This document shows, piece by piece, positions 1 through 11,097 of a stretch of 52,317 nt of DNA (within the stretch, counting starts at the first letter, position 1; each line of letters opens with the position of its first letter). Source of the DNA: Hypholoma sublateritium FD-334 SS-4. Lineage: Eukaryota; Basidiomycota; Agaricomycetes; Agaricales; Strophariaceae. Made by a program: the position numbers and the translations under genes. The DNA lies in contig KN817615.1 in the NCBI GenBank assembly GCA_000827495.1, positions 5,855 through 58,171 of the forward strand. Direction: 5' to 3'. Below the pieces are notes generated by a model. That model did no database searches and was not told the origin of the DNA. It was given only the letters and a program-made list of their open reading frames with translations.

Positions 1-349
1 CTGGCGCCGGTGTGGGTACAACTTGCGATAAACGGCGCGGCATTCCGTGTCCTGGGTTTGGCGCAGGTGAGATAAATATCCACGGAGTTTTGGGAATTGT
101 CGGTCGCATCCTGCACAGGCGATTGGGTGGGTCATGTTGTCTAGAAATATTCAAGGGTATTGATTATAATTTCGGGCGAAAATGCGAGGGATAACTAACG
201 GAAGTTGTTAAGTCTCTTCACAAACAACGGCGACCAAATACAACCCACAACAGAACCTTTTTTCACCTNGACCTCCTTGTTCGGCGCGTCGTAGTCCACN
301 TTATCNCTTCTATCACCTCNTCTCGCACACTCTNGGCACTTGATCTGTC
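1..349. other. Upstream region of the first gene, no gene seen
   Basis: No convincing coding sequence. The 60-codon open frame here has no recognisable motif. Several N bases lie in the last 80 bases. This is probably promoter and 5' leader of the gene starting at 350, but no promoter motif is clear to me. Confidence 0.4.
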
Positions 350-3203
350 ATGAGCACACTCGTTGACGATGACGCCGNTGAAGAGGCTACACNCCCATCC
401 AACNTCACCAAACAAGCGAGGGCAGTCAAGTTGGCCCAGAAAAATGCGCGAAATTTGCGCGCCGACCAAGATCTNATTGATGCAGGTCATGGTAAGTTCT
501 ATGCAACTCTCTCAGTGTACTGTCCACTCACAGAATTCAGGAGAACGCGCAGCAAAGGTCAAGGCTCTTGAAAAAAAAGGTGAATTTATCTTATCTACGC
601 ACAACATACCTCAGGCTTGAAGCACATAACTTTTTTTGAACAGTTTGGTCGGAAGGTAATTCAAAAAAAAGAGCGTCGTCGCCATCTGGAGGCAGTAACA
701 CTGTCTCAAGCCAGTCTGCTAATGGTGAGTGTGCGAAAATTTCCTAGGGGCTGACGAGGACGCTAACATCATTTTTTCGTCTTTAGCGCGTAAACGAAGC
801 AAGGTAGATGAATTCAAGAAACCTCAGGGTGGTGGTAGGAGCCAAGGTAAGCTGTTCGCACCATGATTTCCTCAGCTTGATTGCATCACAGCTGATGCAC
901 CGAAACGCCGGGCGTCACCATCAGCACCTGGTACGTTTGTCATCACCTCGACAACGCAACACTCATCATGCCTTTTTCCACCAAGCATCCAAACCCAAGG
1001 TAGCCGTTGCCCCCAAACCTACCCAGAAACATGCCGTCAAGCCCACGAAGGCAGCGAAGGGGCCTCCAGTCCCTGAACCAGACTCATCCTCCTCTGAAGA
1101 AAGTGCCGCGTCCTCTAAACTGAGCGAGTTGGAGGATTCAGACGAAGAACAGCAGTCCGACGAAGAGGAATTCACACCGAATCTTAGTGCTGATGCCCTT
1201 CGCAATATTTTGGCCAACGAGGTGTGTGACTCTCTTGTCTGTTTCTGATGTGCATACATAATTTCCAGGTGCCCACCATTGTCGACAACTCTTTGCGGCG
1301 CACTGCCTCGCGGAGGTCCCCTTCTGCTGGTATTTTTGAGGAGGACGTTGAAGCGGTGTCGGGTGACGAACTTGAAGCGCAAGGTACTCGATCATCATCA
1401 CGACCTCCTCCGATATCCTCCGACACTGAAGACTGCGCCGCCGCTGAACCTGAAATCGATGGCGCCGACCTCGATGCAAGTTCCGGGGATTCTGACGAAG
1501 AGCTTTTCCCTGAGAAAATTTCTCGGGATCAGGTATCTCTCGCATTTCATTCTACCACTGATACATCCTGATAGATATGTCACAGCCTACCCAAAAAAAA
1601 AAAGAGGCTCATCCAGTCCGAGCCAGTGCTAACACAGACAAACCGCAGTCGCAGCGCCAGGTACGCTCTGATTAAATTTATGTGTAGTTACTGACTATCG
1701 CACTGGTGAATAGATGTCTCATGAAAAGAAGAAGTTACCCCAGAGTGATAGCAAGATTACGAAGAGCAGCCAGTCGCATAAAACCACGAGTTTGTCTCAA
1801 GTCACAAACACTCGCAGCGTGATATCTAATAAGCCAAAGGTATGTNTTGANTACACACATCGTTCATGCTGCTGAGCGCTGCCTAGCAGGTGTCAGTCAA
1901 AAGTCGTACCAAATTTTTGGGCGAGGTATGTTATTCTCTAATGCTAGGACAATATCTGAGCATTCCTACAGCGTCCTCAAATCCTTCGTGAGCATGTGGA
2001 GCCGACACTCAGCAAGAAGACTAAGAAATCGCNGGTACTGCCAGCCGCTGCGGAATCTGACGAGGACATGGACTCACTAGCCGTCGCCGATGACGCAAAG
2101 AAGTGGCCNGATCACACCCACACCCACGGTCAAGGGCTGTTGGAACAGAACCTCTACNTCCGCACTGCCTGCCGCCGCGCAATCAAGATTGTCGAGAGGG
2201 GGCTCGTGACAGTTGATGCGTGGCCAGAGCTCCACCGCGCAGCTGAGTACCGAGTTGAGGTACTATCCAAAGCGACAAAAGAACTCAAAAAGCAGGATCC
2301 CAAGTATAATGACCTTCGAGACCGGGTCAAACACGATGAAGACTATTCGGCGATCTTGGGAAAATGGGTGCGTCTCTTGCTTTCATGGATCTATTATTTA
2401 ATATATCTTCNATCNTAGGTTGTTGATCGCCTTCCCATCGCTCGTGGTCCTATACGAGTTGCTGCATTAGATCATATAGCTGTTTTCCAGTTAGGTATNG
2501 GTGACATGTGTGCGCTCAGGGTCAGGGCTCTCTTGGAGTCGGATACTTATATGTACCCTGGCCATTGGGAGGAAGATGAAAATAAGTTGGTACGTTCCTC
2601 CACGCTCACGTCTGCACCATTTTGACTAAGATAATAAANNGCAATATAGCCGGTGTGGATTTGTAAACGAAAGCAAATATATCTCAACTTAGGTATCATC
2701 AACGTCCTTCGTGCGACATTTTTCTCGTCGAAGACTGCGATTGGCTCTCGACACACGTCCTACATGACTTCGACCCATGCGATCCATGAAGAGCCTGAGA
2801 TGACCGCTTCTCTTGTGGCGCTCGCTGCTACTGGGGTAAGCATGTTTCTTTCCTTTGACATGTATTTCAGTCATTAATGATTGAAAGATCCACGCTGCTC
2901 TTGACGCATGGCACGACGGCCATTACATGAAGCGCAAAACAGACAAGTTTGATGGCGAGACATACAAGACTGTCTATGAAAAACATGTCAAGCATCTTAC
3001 GGATCTCAAAGCAAGGAGTGCAAATGCCTATCATTCAATCATGTCTGATGTCTATTGCAAGGTCGTGTACGTGAAACTTTCTATGTTTGGTAGTATAGTG
3101 AGAACTTATCTACATCTACAGTGGTAACAACATCAACCCCAAAAATGTGGATACAATTCCCGGTGACGCTTTGGCGGTCATGGACTTCTCTGGCTTTGAT
3201 TGA
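350..3203 (+). CDS. DUF6532-like basidiomycete protein, multi-exon
   Basis: Multi-exon gene from ATG 350 to TGA 3201-3203. The N-terminal part is low-complexity and charged: Lys/Ala-rich, then acidic Ser/Glu/Asp segments around 1080-1180 and 1420-1510. The conserved part begins near 2130 and contains RTACRRAIKIVERGL, then VVDRLPIARGPIRVAALDH, GIINVLRATFF and, near the end, AALDAWHDGHYM. This order resembles the domain I know as DUF6532, a family of unknown function abundant in mushrooms. Clear splice sites include GTAAGT at 494 and GTGAGT at 724. Exon ends in the N-terminal half are tentative, and a 30-nt GT-AG stretch at about 2664-2693 could be read through in frame or spliced. Single N bases interrupt the coding sequence (for example near 378, 393 and 2033), so the exact protein cannot be given. 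Function and location are unknown; the charged leader suggests a nuclear protein, which is inference. Confidence 0.65.
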
Positions 3204-4227
3204 GGTCTCGGTCATCATTGGGTGGTTATAGATTATGTGCGATATTGATTCCACCTTTTTAATGTCATTGTGAACTGTGGCTCCATTATGCGCGTGACAA
3301 ATTTGTGATCGTACCCATTCTGTAAGCACAACGCCGGTAATAAGTACGACTTATGTACTGTAGTCCTGGGTAATTATATGTTAATTGAACTACAGATTAT
3401 CGCAGCTTGTGTAAAGATAAGGTCTATATTACTATACACTAGCTGCGTATTAACAGTCAATTAATGGGATACCAAACTTATTTGTATAATCTAAGTAACC
3501 GTGCTTACTGGGCCCTAATAAAAGATTATATCTGATAATCACTGGTAATCAATGCTAATGAAAATCTGAGCTCCTTCCAGATGTTTGGACGCAGCAGCAG
3601 GTGTATGGCATTCAAACTTACTTGCTGTGGTGTGATATCTGAGGCGCTCAGGTGGCAATATGGATGTTTCTCAACATTAAATTGAAAGAGCGTCCGACTA
3701 CCTGATCATGGCATGCATCGCCAACATTGAGCAAGGGATTTGATTTCTGTGTATTTTTATCGATTTCAATAAGTGTGCGCATCAGCGCTTTACATGATAT
3801 ACATGCTTTACGTGNTGTTAAGCGTGCGTACACGTGCGTAGCAGGTGTGAACACAGCTCGTGCATGTTTGCAAATAGGTAGAAATAGAAAATGGGGCTAA
3901 TAAACGGTAATCAAGAAAGACGTGCAAAAGAATTAGCTGACCCATCTTTTACCTGGAGATAAATATAGTCGACTTTCACTGGGAGTCCGGCACTGATGGG
4001 ATTTTTGATTTTGCGAATTCCTGCCGGCCGGAGCCGATCTTCTGATGCACCCAACTTCCGAAGTTGAACACTTTGTAATCCCTATTGTATTCCATTTTAA
4101 TAAAAAGCTAAGTAGAATACGGTAGACTATGGTAGACTGTTCAGGAAAAAATCATCGCAAATTATGCATTAAGCAAACTAATCTAGTCAATTATCTTAAG
4201 TGTGCATTCGGCCTTCGAAGTTCCATG
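3204..4227. other. AT-rich intergenic stretch
   Basis: About 1 kb of AT-rich sequence with no supported gene; the few open frames are short and without motifs. One N is at 3814. It holds the 3' side of the DUF6532-like gene and the upstream flank of the tRNA. Confidence 0.5.
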
Positions 4228-4348
4228 GGTGAGATGGCCGAGCGGTCTAAGGCGCCAGACTAAGGATCAGAGCATCTATTGCTCACCATTAACTGTTCAT
4301 TCGGTTATCTGGTCCTCCGGGGCGTGGGTTCGAATCCCACTCTCATCA
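4228..4348 (+). tRNA. tRNA-Leu(AAG) with 41-nt intron
   Basis: The sequence folds as a class II tRNA. The acceptor stem GGTGAGA (4228-4234) pairs with TCTCATC (4341-4347), with discriminator A at 4348. The D-arm is GCCGAGCGGTCTAAGGC. The anticodon stem CCAGA (4255-4259) pairs with TCTGG (4308-4312), enclosing anticodon AAG at 4262-4264. A long variable arm follows, then the T-arm GTGGG-TTCGAAT-CCCAC. The intron occupies 4266-4306, in the canonical place one base after the anticodon. AAG would be deaminated to IAG and decode CUN leucine codons. Confidence 0.93.
4266..4306 (+). other. tRNA-Leu intron
   Basis: A 41-nt insertion between positions 37 and 38 of the tRNA. It is removed by tRNA splicing endonuclease rather than the spliceosome. 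Removing it restores a 5-bp anticodon stem and a 7-nt loop. Confidence 0.85.
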
Positions 4349-4599
4349 AATGTTTTTGCCTATACTACTAACTGAACTCTTTGTGGTTCCAAATTCCAAC
4401 TTCCAACTTCCAAGAACCCAACTTCCAAGTACCTACTACCTGTATATGTCTTGAAAGTTGACTCTTGACATTTAGTTAGCAATCTAAGATTAATTCTTAC
4501 ATATTGTAATTACTCAGAATACAACAGATCATATGTACTATTTTCCTGTCGCGCGGTCTGTGCGTATAGAAAGCCAAGAAAAGTGAAATCAGTCAATGC

Positions 4600-6405
4600 T
4601 CAGAAAATCGGCACCCATGGCAGAGGCGTCCCAGGACTGGCAATGCCATCGGAGGGTGAATGTACATTCAACGGAAGCGGAGACCCATATGATAACACGC
4701 AGGTGACGCCCACATCTTCAAGATCTTTGACCGCGTCCGCCATTGGATTTTCCTGTGGCCGCCCAAAAACGACTTCAAAATACGTCATTGACGCCACGCT
4801 CCCGTCTCTCGCTGCGGAAGTGACGCGCTCTTGTATCACCTCCAAGACGCATGTATCAGAGAAATCTCCAACATGACACACCAGCGCCATCAGTCGCGGT
4901 AGGAGGATGGTCCCGGTGCCGGGCACAAGCACGCGCCGCAGGAACACGTCGTCGAGAGCCACCGGCGCCTCCGCAGCGTCCCCAGGGAGCGATCCGCCAC
5001 CGCCGCCCCAGTTTTGATGCAGCGAGGGAGGTGTCCATGCTTGGTGCGCGGAGAGATAGTTCGGGAGCAACGAGAGCTTGGTGAGGCCCGTGCACGTCTC
5101 GAGGCACGCAAAAACTTCGGAAGGGGTGAACGTCTGTGGATCGATCGCTAGTTCATGTAGCGTATGCGCGGTGCGCCGCAGGAGCGCGAGGAGCGAACTA
5201 GGGGACGGCAGGAGTGCGTGTACCTCGAGGTGCACGAGGACTGGAACATCGAGTGCGTCGAGGAGCATAGAGAGGTTGTTGCGCCCTGCGCTTATAATGA
5301 GAGTTTTCAGGTGTGGGAGAGCGATGGTCTTGGGTGGGAGCTCGTCTAAGGCACCAGAGATTGACGCGCCGGAGCCGTTCCGCAGGGATGCGATTTCGAG
5401 GCTGCAGTAGCGCAGATCGCGGCACCGCGCGAGGACCGCGGCAAGACGCGGGACGGACATCGCCTCCGCTGCCGGCCATGTAATTCCCTGCAGTGATATG
5501 GACGTAAGCTGCGGCCACTGCAGCGGGAAATTCGTGAAGTCCTCTGTGATATTGTTGTAGGATATCGAGCGCAATCTCGGGGCACGTACGACGCCACTTT
5601 CCGCCCAGAGGCCCACGCCACCCGGCGCAATCACGCCGGGGCTGGCCGGGAATACGCCATGCGCGCTGCTCCCGCAGATGGTGAGCGAGTCCAGGAAGGG
5701 AAGATCGCTGGAGGGTATGGACGCAATGCTCATGACGCTCCTCGCCGGCGTTTGACACTTGAGAACACGCCACCGTCGCGAAAATGGTATCAGCGCGTCG
5801 AGGATGGTCTTGTACACCGCCGCGTGTGTGGTGTGTTCACGATCGTACAGGGAGATAGAGAGCGTACATTCTCCTGAGCGTTCAAGCCATGTCTTGATTG
5901 CTCGTGCGCGGCGGTCCGCGATGGCTATCGCCGACGCAAATTGCGAACTCGGCTGGGTGGGGCTGGGCCACGAGGGTGGCGTGTAATACCCCGGGACGGT
6001 GTCGGTGGGGATCGGCACATGGATCGATGCCCAAAGCGCAGCCGTCTTGAGCGCTATGTGACGCCAACCGCTGCAAATACGGGTAAGGAGGATTGGGCAT
6101 TCCCGCGGGCTGATAATGGCGTCGTGTGCCGTTGGAAGGCAGCGTACAAATATTTCCTGGATGATATCGACAGGAAGGCGGCGAATGGGGGCCATGAGTG
6201 CTTGGTGGCGACTGATCTCGCACGACAGCTCCGTATGCTGTTCAGTAAGGGCATCATAGAGTGCTTTGACGCGGAAAATCTCGCCTTGAAGCTCATTGAG
6301 CTTGCACATTGGACCGGCGAGAAACTCGGAGAGTTTAGTGGCCTCTTCGCTGGTTGCAGCATAATTAGTTCCTAGAAGAGAGACGAAGGGTGACGGAGTC
6401 TCCAT
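4600..6405 (-). CDS. F-box protein with N-terminal coiled coil
   Basis: Uninterrupted reading frame of 601 residues starting at ATG 6405. Residues about 20-70 form a heptad-like helix (LNELQGEIFRVKALYDAL), followed by an F-box near 73-120 with the typical start LPVDIIQEIFVRCLP and a downstream W-x2-I-A segment (CSGWRHIALKTAALWASI). This layout is characteristic of the large basidiomycete F-box-like family. The rest contains leucine-spaced segments consistent with degenerate leucine-rich repeats. Members are expected to bind Skp1 and recruit substrates to SCF ubiquitin ligases; the substrate cannot be told. A Gly-rich run (about residue 488) interrupts the repeat region. It lies head-to-tail with the mannosyltransferase gene upstream, 292 bases away. 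Confidence 0.85.
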   Translation of the reverse strand: METPSPFVSLLGTNYAATSEEATKLSEFLAGPMCKLNELQGEIFRVKALYDALTEQHTELSCEISRHQALMAPIRRLPVDIIQEIFVRCLPTAHDAIISPRECPILLTRICSGWRHIALKTAALWASIHVPIPTDTVPGYYTPPSWPSPTQPSSQFASAIAIADRRARAIKTWLERSGECTLSISLYDREHTTHAAVYKTILDALIPFSRRWRVLKCQTPARSVMSIASIPSSDLPFLDSLTICGSSAHGVFPASPGVIAPGGVGLWAESGVVRAPRLRSISYNNITEDFTNFPLQWPQLTSISLQGITWPAAEAMSVPRLAAVLARCRDLRYCSLEIASLRNGSGASISGALDELPPKTIALPHLKTLIISAGRNNLSMLLDALDVPVLVHLEVHALLPSPSSLLALLRRTAHTLHELAIDPQTFTPSEVFACLETCTGLTKLSLLPNYLSAHQAWTPPSLHQNWGGGGGSLPGDAAEAPVALDDVFLRRVLVPGTGTILLPRLMALVCHVGDFSDTCVLEVIQERVTSAARDGSVASMTYFEVVFGRPQENPMADAVKDLEDVGVTCVLSYGSPLPLNVHSPSDGIASPGTPLPWVPIF

Positions 6406-6697
6406 AGCTTCAGTACAGTTATCAGGCGCACAGCGTTCGAGTTAAGTATGCCACTGTTCAATTAGTCATTCGTCTATCGGTCGCGATGGATCGAAAGAAA
6501 GGAGTCAAGCACTGCCACACCGCTCACTGCCGCAGACATGAATAGGAATTTCACTTCGATAATCAGCGTCAATTAAATCCCAGAAATAGGTTTGCAGGCT
6601 GTGAGAGGCTATGAGTCGATAATGATATACAATGTACTTACTACGAGATATAAGGATGTTATTATTACATTCCAGCAGCATACCGATAGCATTCAGA
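6406..6697. other. Short intergenic region (F-box promoter side)
   Basis: A 292-base gap between two minus-strand genes; it must hold the 3' end of the mannosyltransferase transcript and the F-box promoter. No clear motif is seen. Confidence 0.4.
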
Positions 6698-8456
6698 TTA
6701 CTTCCCCATGAAATCGTCCCACTTCCTCATACATGAATACCCATCGTAATCTAATTGAACGAGGTCAGCCAGCCGTGATTTGAGCGTACTGAGAACAAGT
6801 TCAAGCTCACCGAAGCTTCTCGCTTGATCGCACGAGCACCGCCCCGCCGCCCAGGCACCAGAGGATTGCGGGCAATGCGTGTAAGGGCTATGCTCGTATC
6901 CGATGTCGTCGAAGAATTGGATTTGGTCGCGCGACGCGAAGAGGCCCGCGGCGATAGAGTGTACGGGCGCGTCGCCCCAGCGCTGTGCATAATCAATTTA
7001 TGTGCTGTGTTGACTGGTGGTGATAAGCGTACCTCATAATAAAACCCGCCCTGCGCGTCAAGGTAGTCAAAGAACGCGGTGTACGCGGGCGCGCGCCAGA
7101 AATCCAGGTCGGCGATCTCGAAGTTGCTCCAAACTAGGAATAGGTAAGTATATACGCACTACTAAATGGCAAAGGGGCGTACAGTGGCAGAGGTTGTATG
7201 AATCGCCCCCGTTATTCGACATGAATCCTAGCGAATTATCCTTTGCGATATACTCGGGGTGCAGCTTCACAAAATCTGAACTGGGTTTCAGAGGGTGGAG
7301 AGGGCGGAGAAAAATGTGCGGACGCACCCTTGACGTGTCCCCACATTGTGGGGATGGTCGCCTCGTATTCGTACATGGTGATCGTGAACGCTGCAATGGT
7401 GTGATTACGCTGTTCTCGAGAAGACGTGATCCTAATATCACGTACAGTAAACTTTCTTATTTTTTTCCATGAATTTGAAAGGGTCATAGTTGATGTCGCA
7501 GTGAAAGTGCACATCTGGCCTTGGATATATATAATGTCAGCTAGACGCAAGCGAGACAGAACACAATTTTAGACGAAACGTGGCAAAAATAGGTCATTCA
7601 TGACGATGCTCGCCCATCAAAGGTGCTTGGAGGTTGGAAAGATGCTGCAAAGCAGAAAATAACTCACTCGATACGCCAATACCACCGATATTTCTGCAAC
7701 AATGGATGTTTGAAGAAAAACTGAGCGCGGCACTGTTAGCCTTCTGATTATGTATATGAAGACAAGGAAAATTAACGTACTCCAGAATTGAAGCGGCACA
7801 TATTCCTGTACGACACGCTCCCTCCATATATGATGTTCTTCTTTTCCATCGCTTCCCGCCCGGCCTTGGCCTTGTCTTCATCGATCCAGTCTGGTTGATA
7901 CCAGTGCTCTCGCGGGATAACGCCGAACTCGATCTTTGCTGGCGTCAGAACTGATATGCGCCTGGACGCACTATTCTCAACGCAATAACTGCACCCGAGT
8001 GAAGATGTACGTACTTTTTGAACTCTTCCGTGAACTCCTCTTCGTTCAGCAGCACGTACGGGTACCGGTAGCGCCTGTTAAACCGATCCTCGATTTCACG
8101 GAGGCTCTGGATCGTGCCTCCTAGGTCAGAGTTCCTGCATAAGATGACGAAGGTCGCGTTCGCGCGCTCGTCGTCCGTCGGACTGAACACTGTCTCGTTG
8201 CCGGTACCTTGGACAGGTGTGCCTAGGAGACGCTCTGCTGCGGGATCGGAATCGGCCGCAGCGGGCGCGAACTTTGATGTCAAAATTGAGAGCGATGTCG
8301 CGCGGCCATAAGACTCGTGCGTGAAGCTGATTATGTAGTGCAAAGACACCTGTATTGTCGTCACATTATTTCTGCTGGATCTAACAGGGAGAGAAACTGG
8401 GAGATACGTACGATAATCGTGCATACCACAATGATATATCGCGCCGAGGTATGCAT
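6698..8456 (-). CDS. Alpha-1,2-mannosyltransferase, GT15 (Kre2/Mnt1/Ktr) family
   Basis: Golgi type II membrane enzyme that transfers mannose from GDP-mannose to O- and N-linked glycans. My model has 10 exons: 8456-8412, 8349-8015, 7961-7781, 7720-7668, 7519-7446, 7390-7328, 7275-7183, 7133-7033, 6982-6811 and 6750-6698. They join in frame to 389 residues. The start gives a short cytoplasmic tail and a signal anchor (residues about 6-24, YIIVVCTIIVSLHYIISF). The catalytic domain begins with RANATFVILCRNSDL and includes YWRIEPDVHFHCD, where E205-P-D207 corresponds to the metal-binding EPD motif. FWSNFEIAD contains E287, the position of the proposed catalytic Glu of yeast Kre2. The length is near the yeast family's 390-440. 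A minor doubt is the 148-nt intron 7520-7667, longer than its neighbours. Confidence 0.93.
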
Positions 8457-9243
8457 TTTCCCCTTTTCAAAACTAAGTAATAGCTGTCCTTCGTCGAGAT
8501 AAGTGAATGGTTTCAAGGCTGACAATATTGGATGTAGCCTGCCAGCCTGGCAACGAAGAGTTTCTGAGCAATGTGGAGCGGTGGCGCCAAAGGATGTCGT
8601 AGGTAAAGCGCAACTATGATTGACTTGCGGCCTGCGCGGGATTTCGGATTAGGAATAATTGCGTCTAAACGTAAAGTTTCTGGAAATGATAGAGAGGGGG
8701 AAGAGGCTGGTAGAGGAGAGGAGATGATTGAGAAACTCGAGCCAGCTGCGCAGTTTGGCGCTTGCGGCCTGGAATAGCATCCGAATCCGATCGGTGGTGC
8801 ATCATTAAATTTCGACGCTAAGCAGATGCTTGGCGGTACCGTGTTGGTACCGTGCATATAAATATGCGCAGCTCTCAGAATCTAGTGGCTCGTGTAGGTT
8901 GTGTGTAGTTGGTGTGTAGGCTAAGTAAAAAATAGGTCCATTTTTCTCCAGATAGATATCTTAGGCCGCAGATACTTAAGCCTGAAAAGTGAACAGTTGG
9001 GTTGGTTGTCGTACTCTACTAAATTAGTCTGTCATAGTGTGCATCATGTATGACGCACAAGTTGATTGCTGCCGAATCATGTTACCACCGATATGACCTC
9101 AGGAAGATAATGACAATCGTTTCAATGTTCTTATGTACATAATGCCCCCCGAGTCGCAGAGCCACGCTGGAGAAACCGGCAGAGAAATGAAAATTAAATT
9201 TAAGTCGCTTCGTCAGTCAGTTACAAATAGTGCCACGCAAAAG
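8457..9243. other. Intergenic region between poly(A) polymerase and mannosyltransferase genes
   Basis: 787 bases without a supported gene. It contains the promoter of the mannosyltransferase and the 3' end of the Trf4-type gene. Short open frames near 8513-8857 and 9133-9445 have no motif, and the latter overlaps the 3' end of the poly(A) polymerase in antisense. Confidence 0.4.
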
Positions 9244-10634
9244 CTATGCTCTCAAAATTGCCGCCCTTTTTCTGTCGAAATTTGTAAAATCACCCCCAAG
9301 TACATATCCAAGAAGCCCCCGCGTCTTGCCGAGTCTAACCAGCCTTCCATACTGCCTTTTTGCTTTGGAAAGGATGGAATACGCCTCCTTGAACGACTCC
9401 TGGACGTTCTTGATGCCATATGCTTTCGACCCCATGTCGACGTAGTTATCAGCAGGATCAGATATAGCGAGCAGATAACGCTGGGTTACGTATCGCGAAT
9501 AAGGAATTATTTTTTCCACATAAGCTGGGTGCGGCTCGATGCTGATGGCTCGTGTATAATAGTCGAATTGGCAGCCGTAGAACTGGAAGAATCGAAGTAG
9601 AATTTCTCCGAAATCTGTAGGCGGTGGATTCCTTTGGGAAACTGCTCGCACAGGGGTGGACGTAATCGGCTTTTGTGGCAGTCGTTGGGAAGAATCCAAG
9701 TTGATTGTTTGGAATTCTAAAAACATTCTGTTGAAGGCCGCATCCTGCCTTTCCTGACGTTCATTGAGGGCTCGGTTGTAGTCGGGGACCGCCGAAGACT
9801 GAGGCTTATTCCCTTTCCACTCAAGATGGACCCAAGCAACCACCAGCCAGACGAGGACGTAAGAGTTCAGGCCGCCGGTATATGTTGTCCCACATCTCCT
9901 GATTGACAAAAACATTTTCACAACCGTAACAAGCATTTTGATTATTTCAGCATCTTCTCCGTCCGTCCACTTCTGTACTGCTTTGGTTGCTTTGATTCCA
10001 TGGGTATCTGCTGCGGTCAAATCGATTTCGATGCCAGTTTTTTTGTCGGTGATCCTAATGAGAGGGACTGTTGCCTGTAGAACGTTTTCCACTTTACTTG
10101 CAAATCCGGTGCCCTGTAACTTGTGAAGTATAGAAGAGAGCACCATCCTCGCGGATGAAGGAAAGATCGAGGCCGAAGATGGGCCTCGATCTTTGTCGAA
10201 TATCAGCACCATGTCGATATCTGATGTAGGAAGGAAAAACCCTGTCACGTAAGATCCAACAGGATGAACAGTTGCGCTCGTTTTAAAGGATGCTATAAGC
10301 CTCGTGAAGCGATCGACAAGGTCGTCGCGAACGCTGATCTCTTGCTTTGTAGGCTGTATGTACAACATGAACTTGGCGATTTCATCGTGAAGTGACAGGC
10401 TTCGCTGGCATGAGTCTCCATATTTGAAATACACCACAGACTTTAGACATACTTTGGCAAGTCCTCGTTGCCGCGCAACCACGGGGACCTCTTGTGGGAG
10501 GGCCCCTTCTCCGAATCCGCATAGTCTCCACATGGCCTCATGGCACATCCAATGTAATCAGCGACGCTTTTGTTACGGGTCGGGAGTCCCATGGACATAT
10601 TTTGTTTTAGTTGGCTGCCTAGTAGTGACGACAT
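9244..10634 (-). CDS. Non-canonical poly(A) polymerase, Trf4/Cid14/PAPD5 type
   Basis: Nuclear enzyme that adds short A-tails to aberrant RNAs, marking them for the exosome as part of a TRAMP-like complex. Exon 1 is 10634-10453, with start context GCCACCATG. After a 53-nt intron, exon 2 runs 10399-9244; together they give 445 residues. The nucleotidyltransferase core shows GS at 109-110 and the metal-binding D121-x-D123 in LPTSDIDMVL, with the third Asp likely D187 in IEIDLTAAD. The central domain GGLNSYVLVWLVV and the PAP-associated segment FGEILLRFFQFYG with SIEP follow in the expected order. A poorly conserved stretch of about 65 residues separates these two. N- and C-terminal extensions are short compared with yeast Trf4 (584). 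The acceptor used at 10400 was chosen to keep phase. Confidence 0.9.
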
Positions 10635-11097
10635 GGTGGCGGTCAATAGCAGGAAACTACTGGGGAAGGTCCTTGATTGAGCGTGATAGATAGGCGCCCA
10701 AGAGCATATTTCTCACGCTCCCGGGCCGATAGCACATCCATTCGAGTTGCATTTCCACCATATACGTACAATCATGGGTCCATCGATGGACCAACAGGAG
10801 TCCATTTCACAACGCGACCGCTGCTTTGTGATATTCGTGTCAGTACGTCGGGGAAAAATAGCGATATACATGGTAACGGAAGTGTCCAAAGTGAACTTTG
10901 TTGCTCCGTGATCACATCCCGTAGTAGTCTGCGTGTATTTCATAGAAAATATAAGTATGACAATGGGTATGTAGCACGTCTACAGATCGTACAGAGTGAA
11001 ATAAGTATATAGGAAAAATGTCCAATTAATAATGATAGAAAGCTAATGCAAAGACAACAAGAAGCAAAACCGACCAAAATCATCATACAGACATCTC
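10635..11097. other. Intergenic region
   Basis: 463 bases between two minus-strand genes, with no gene seen. It carries the promoter of the Trf4-type gene and the terminator of the chromatin remodeler. Confidence 0.4.
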
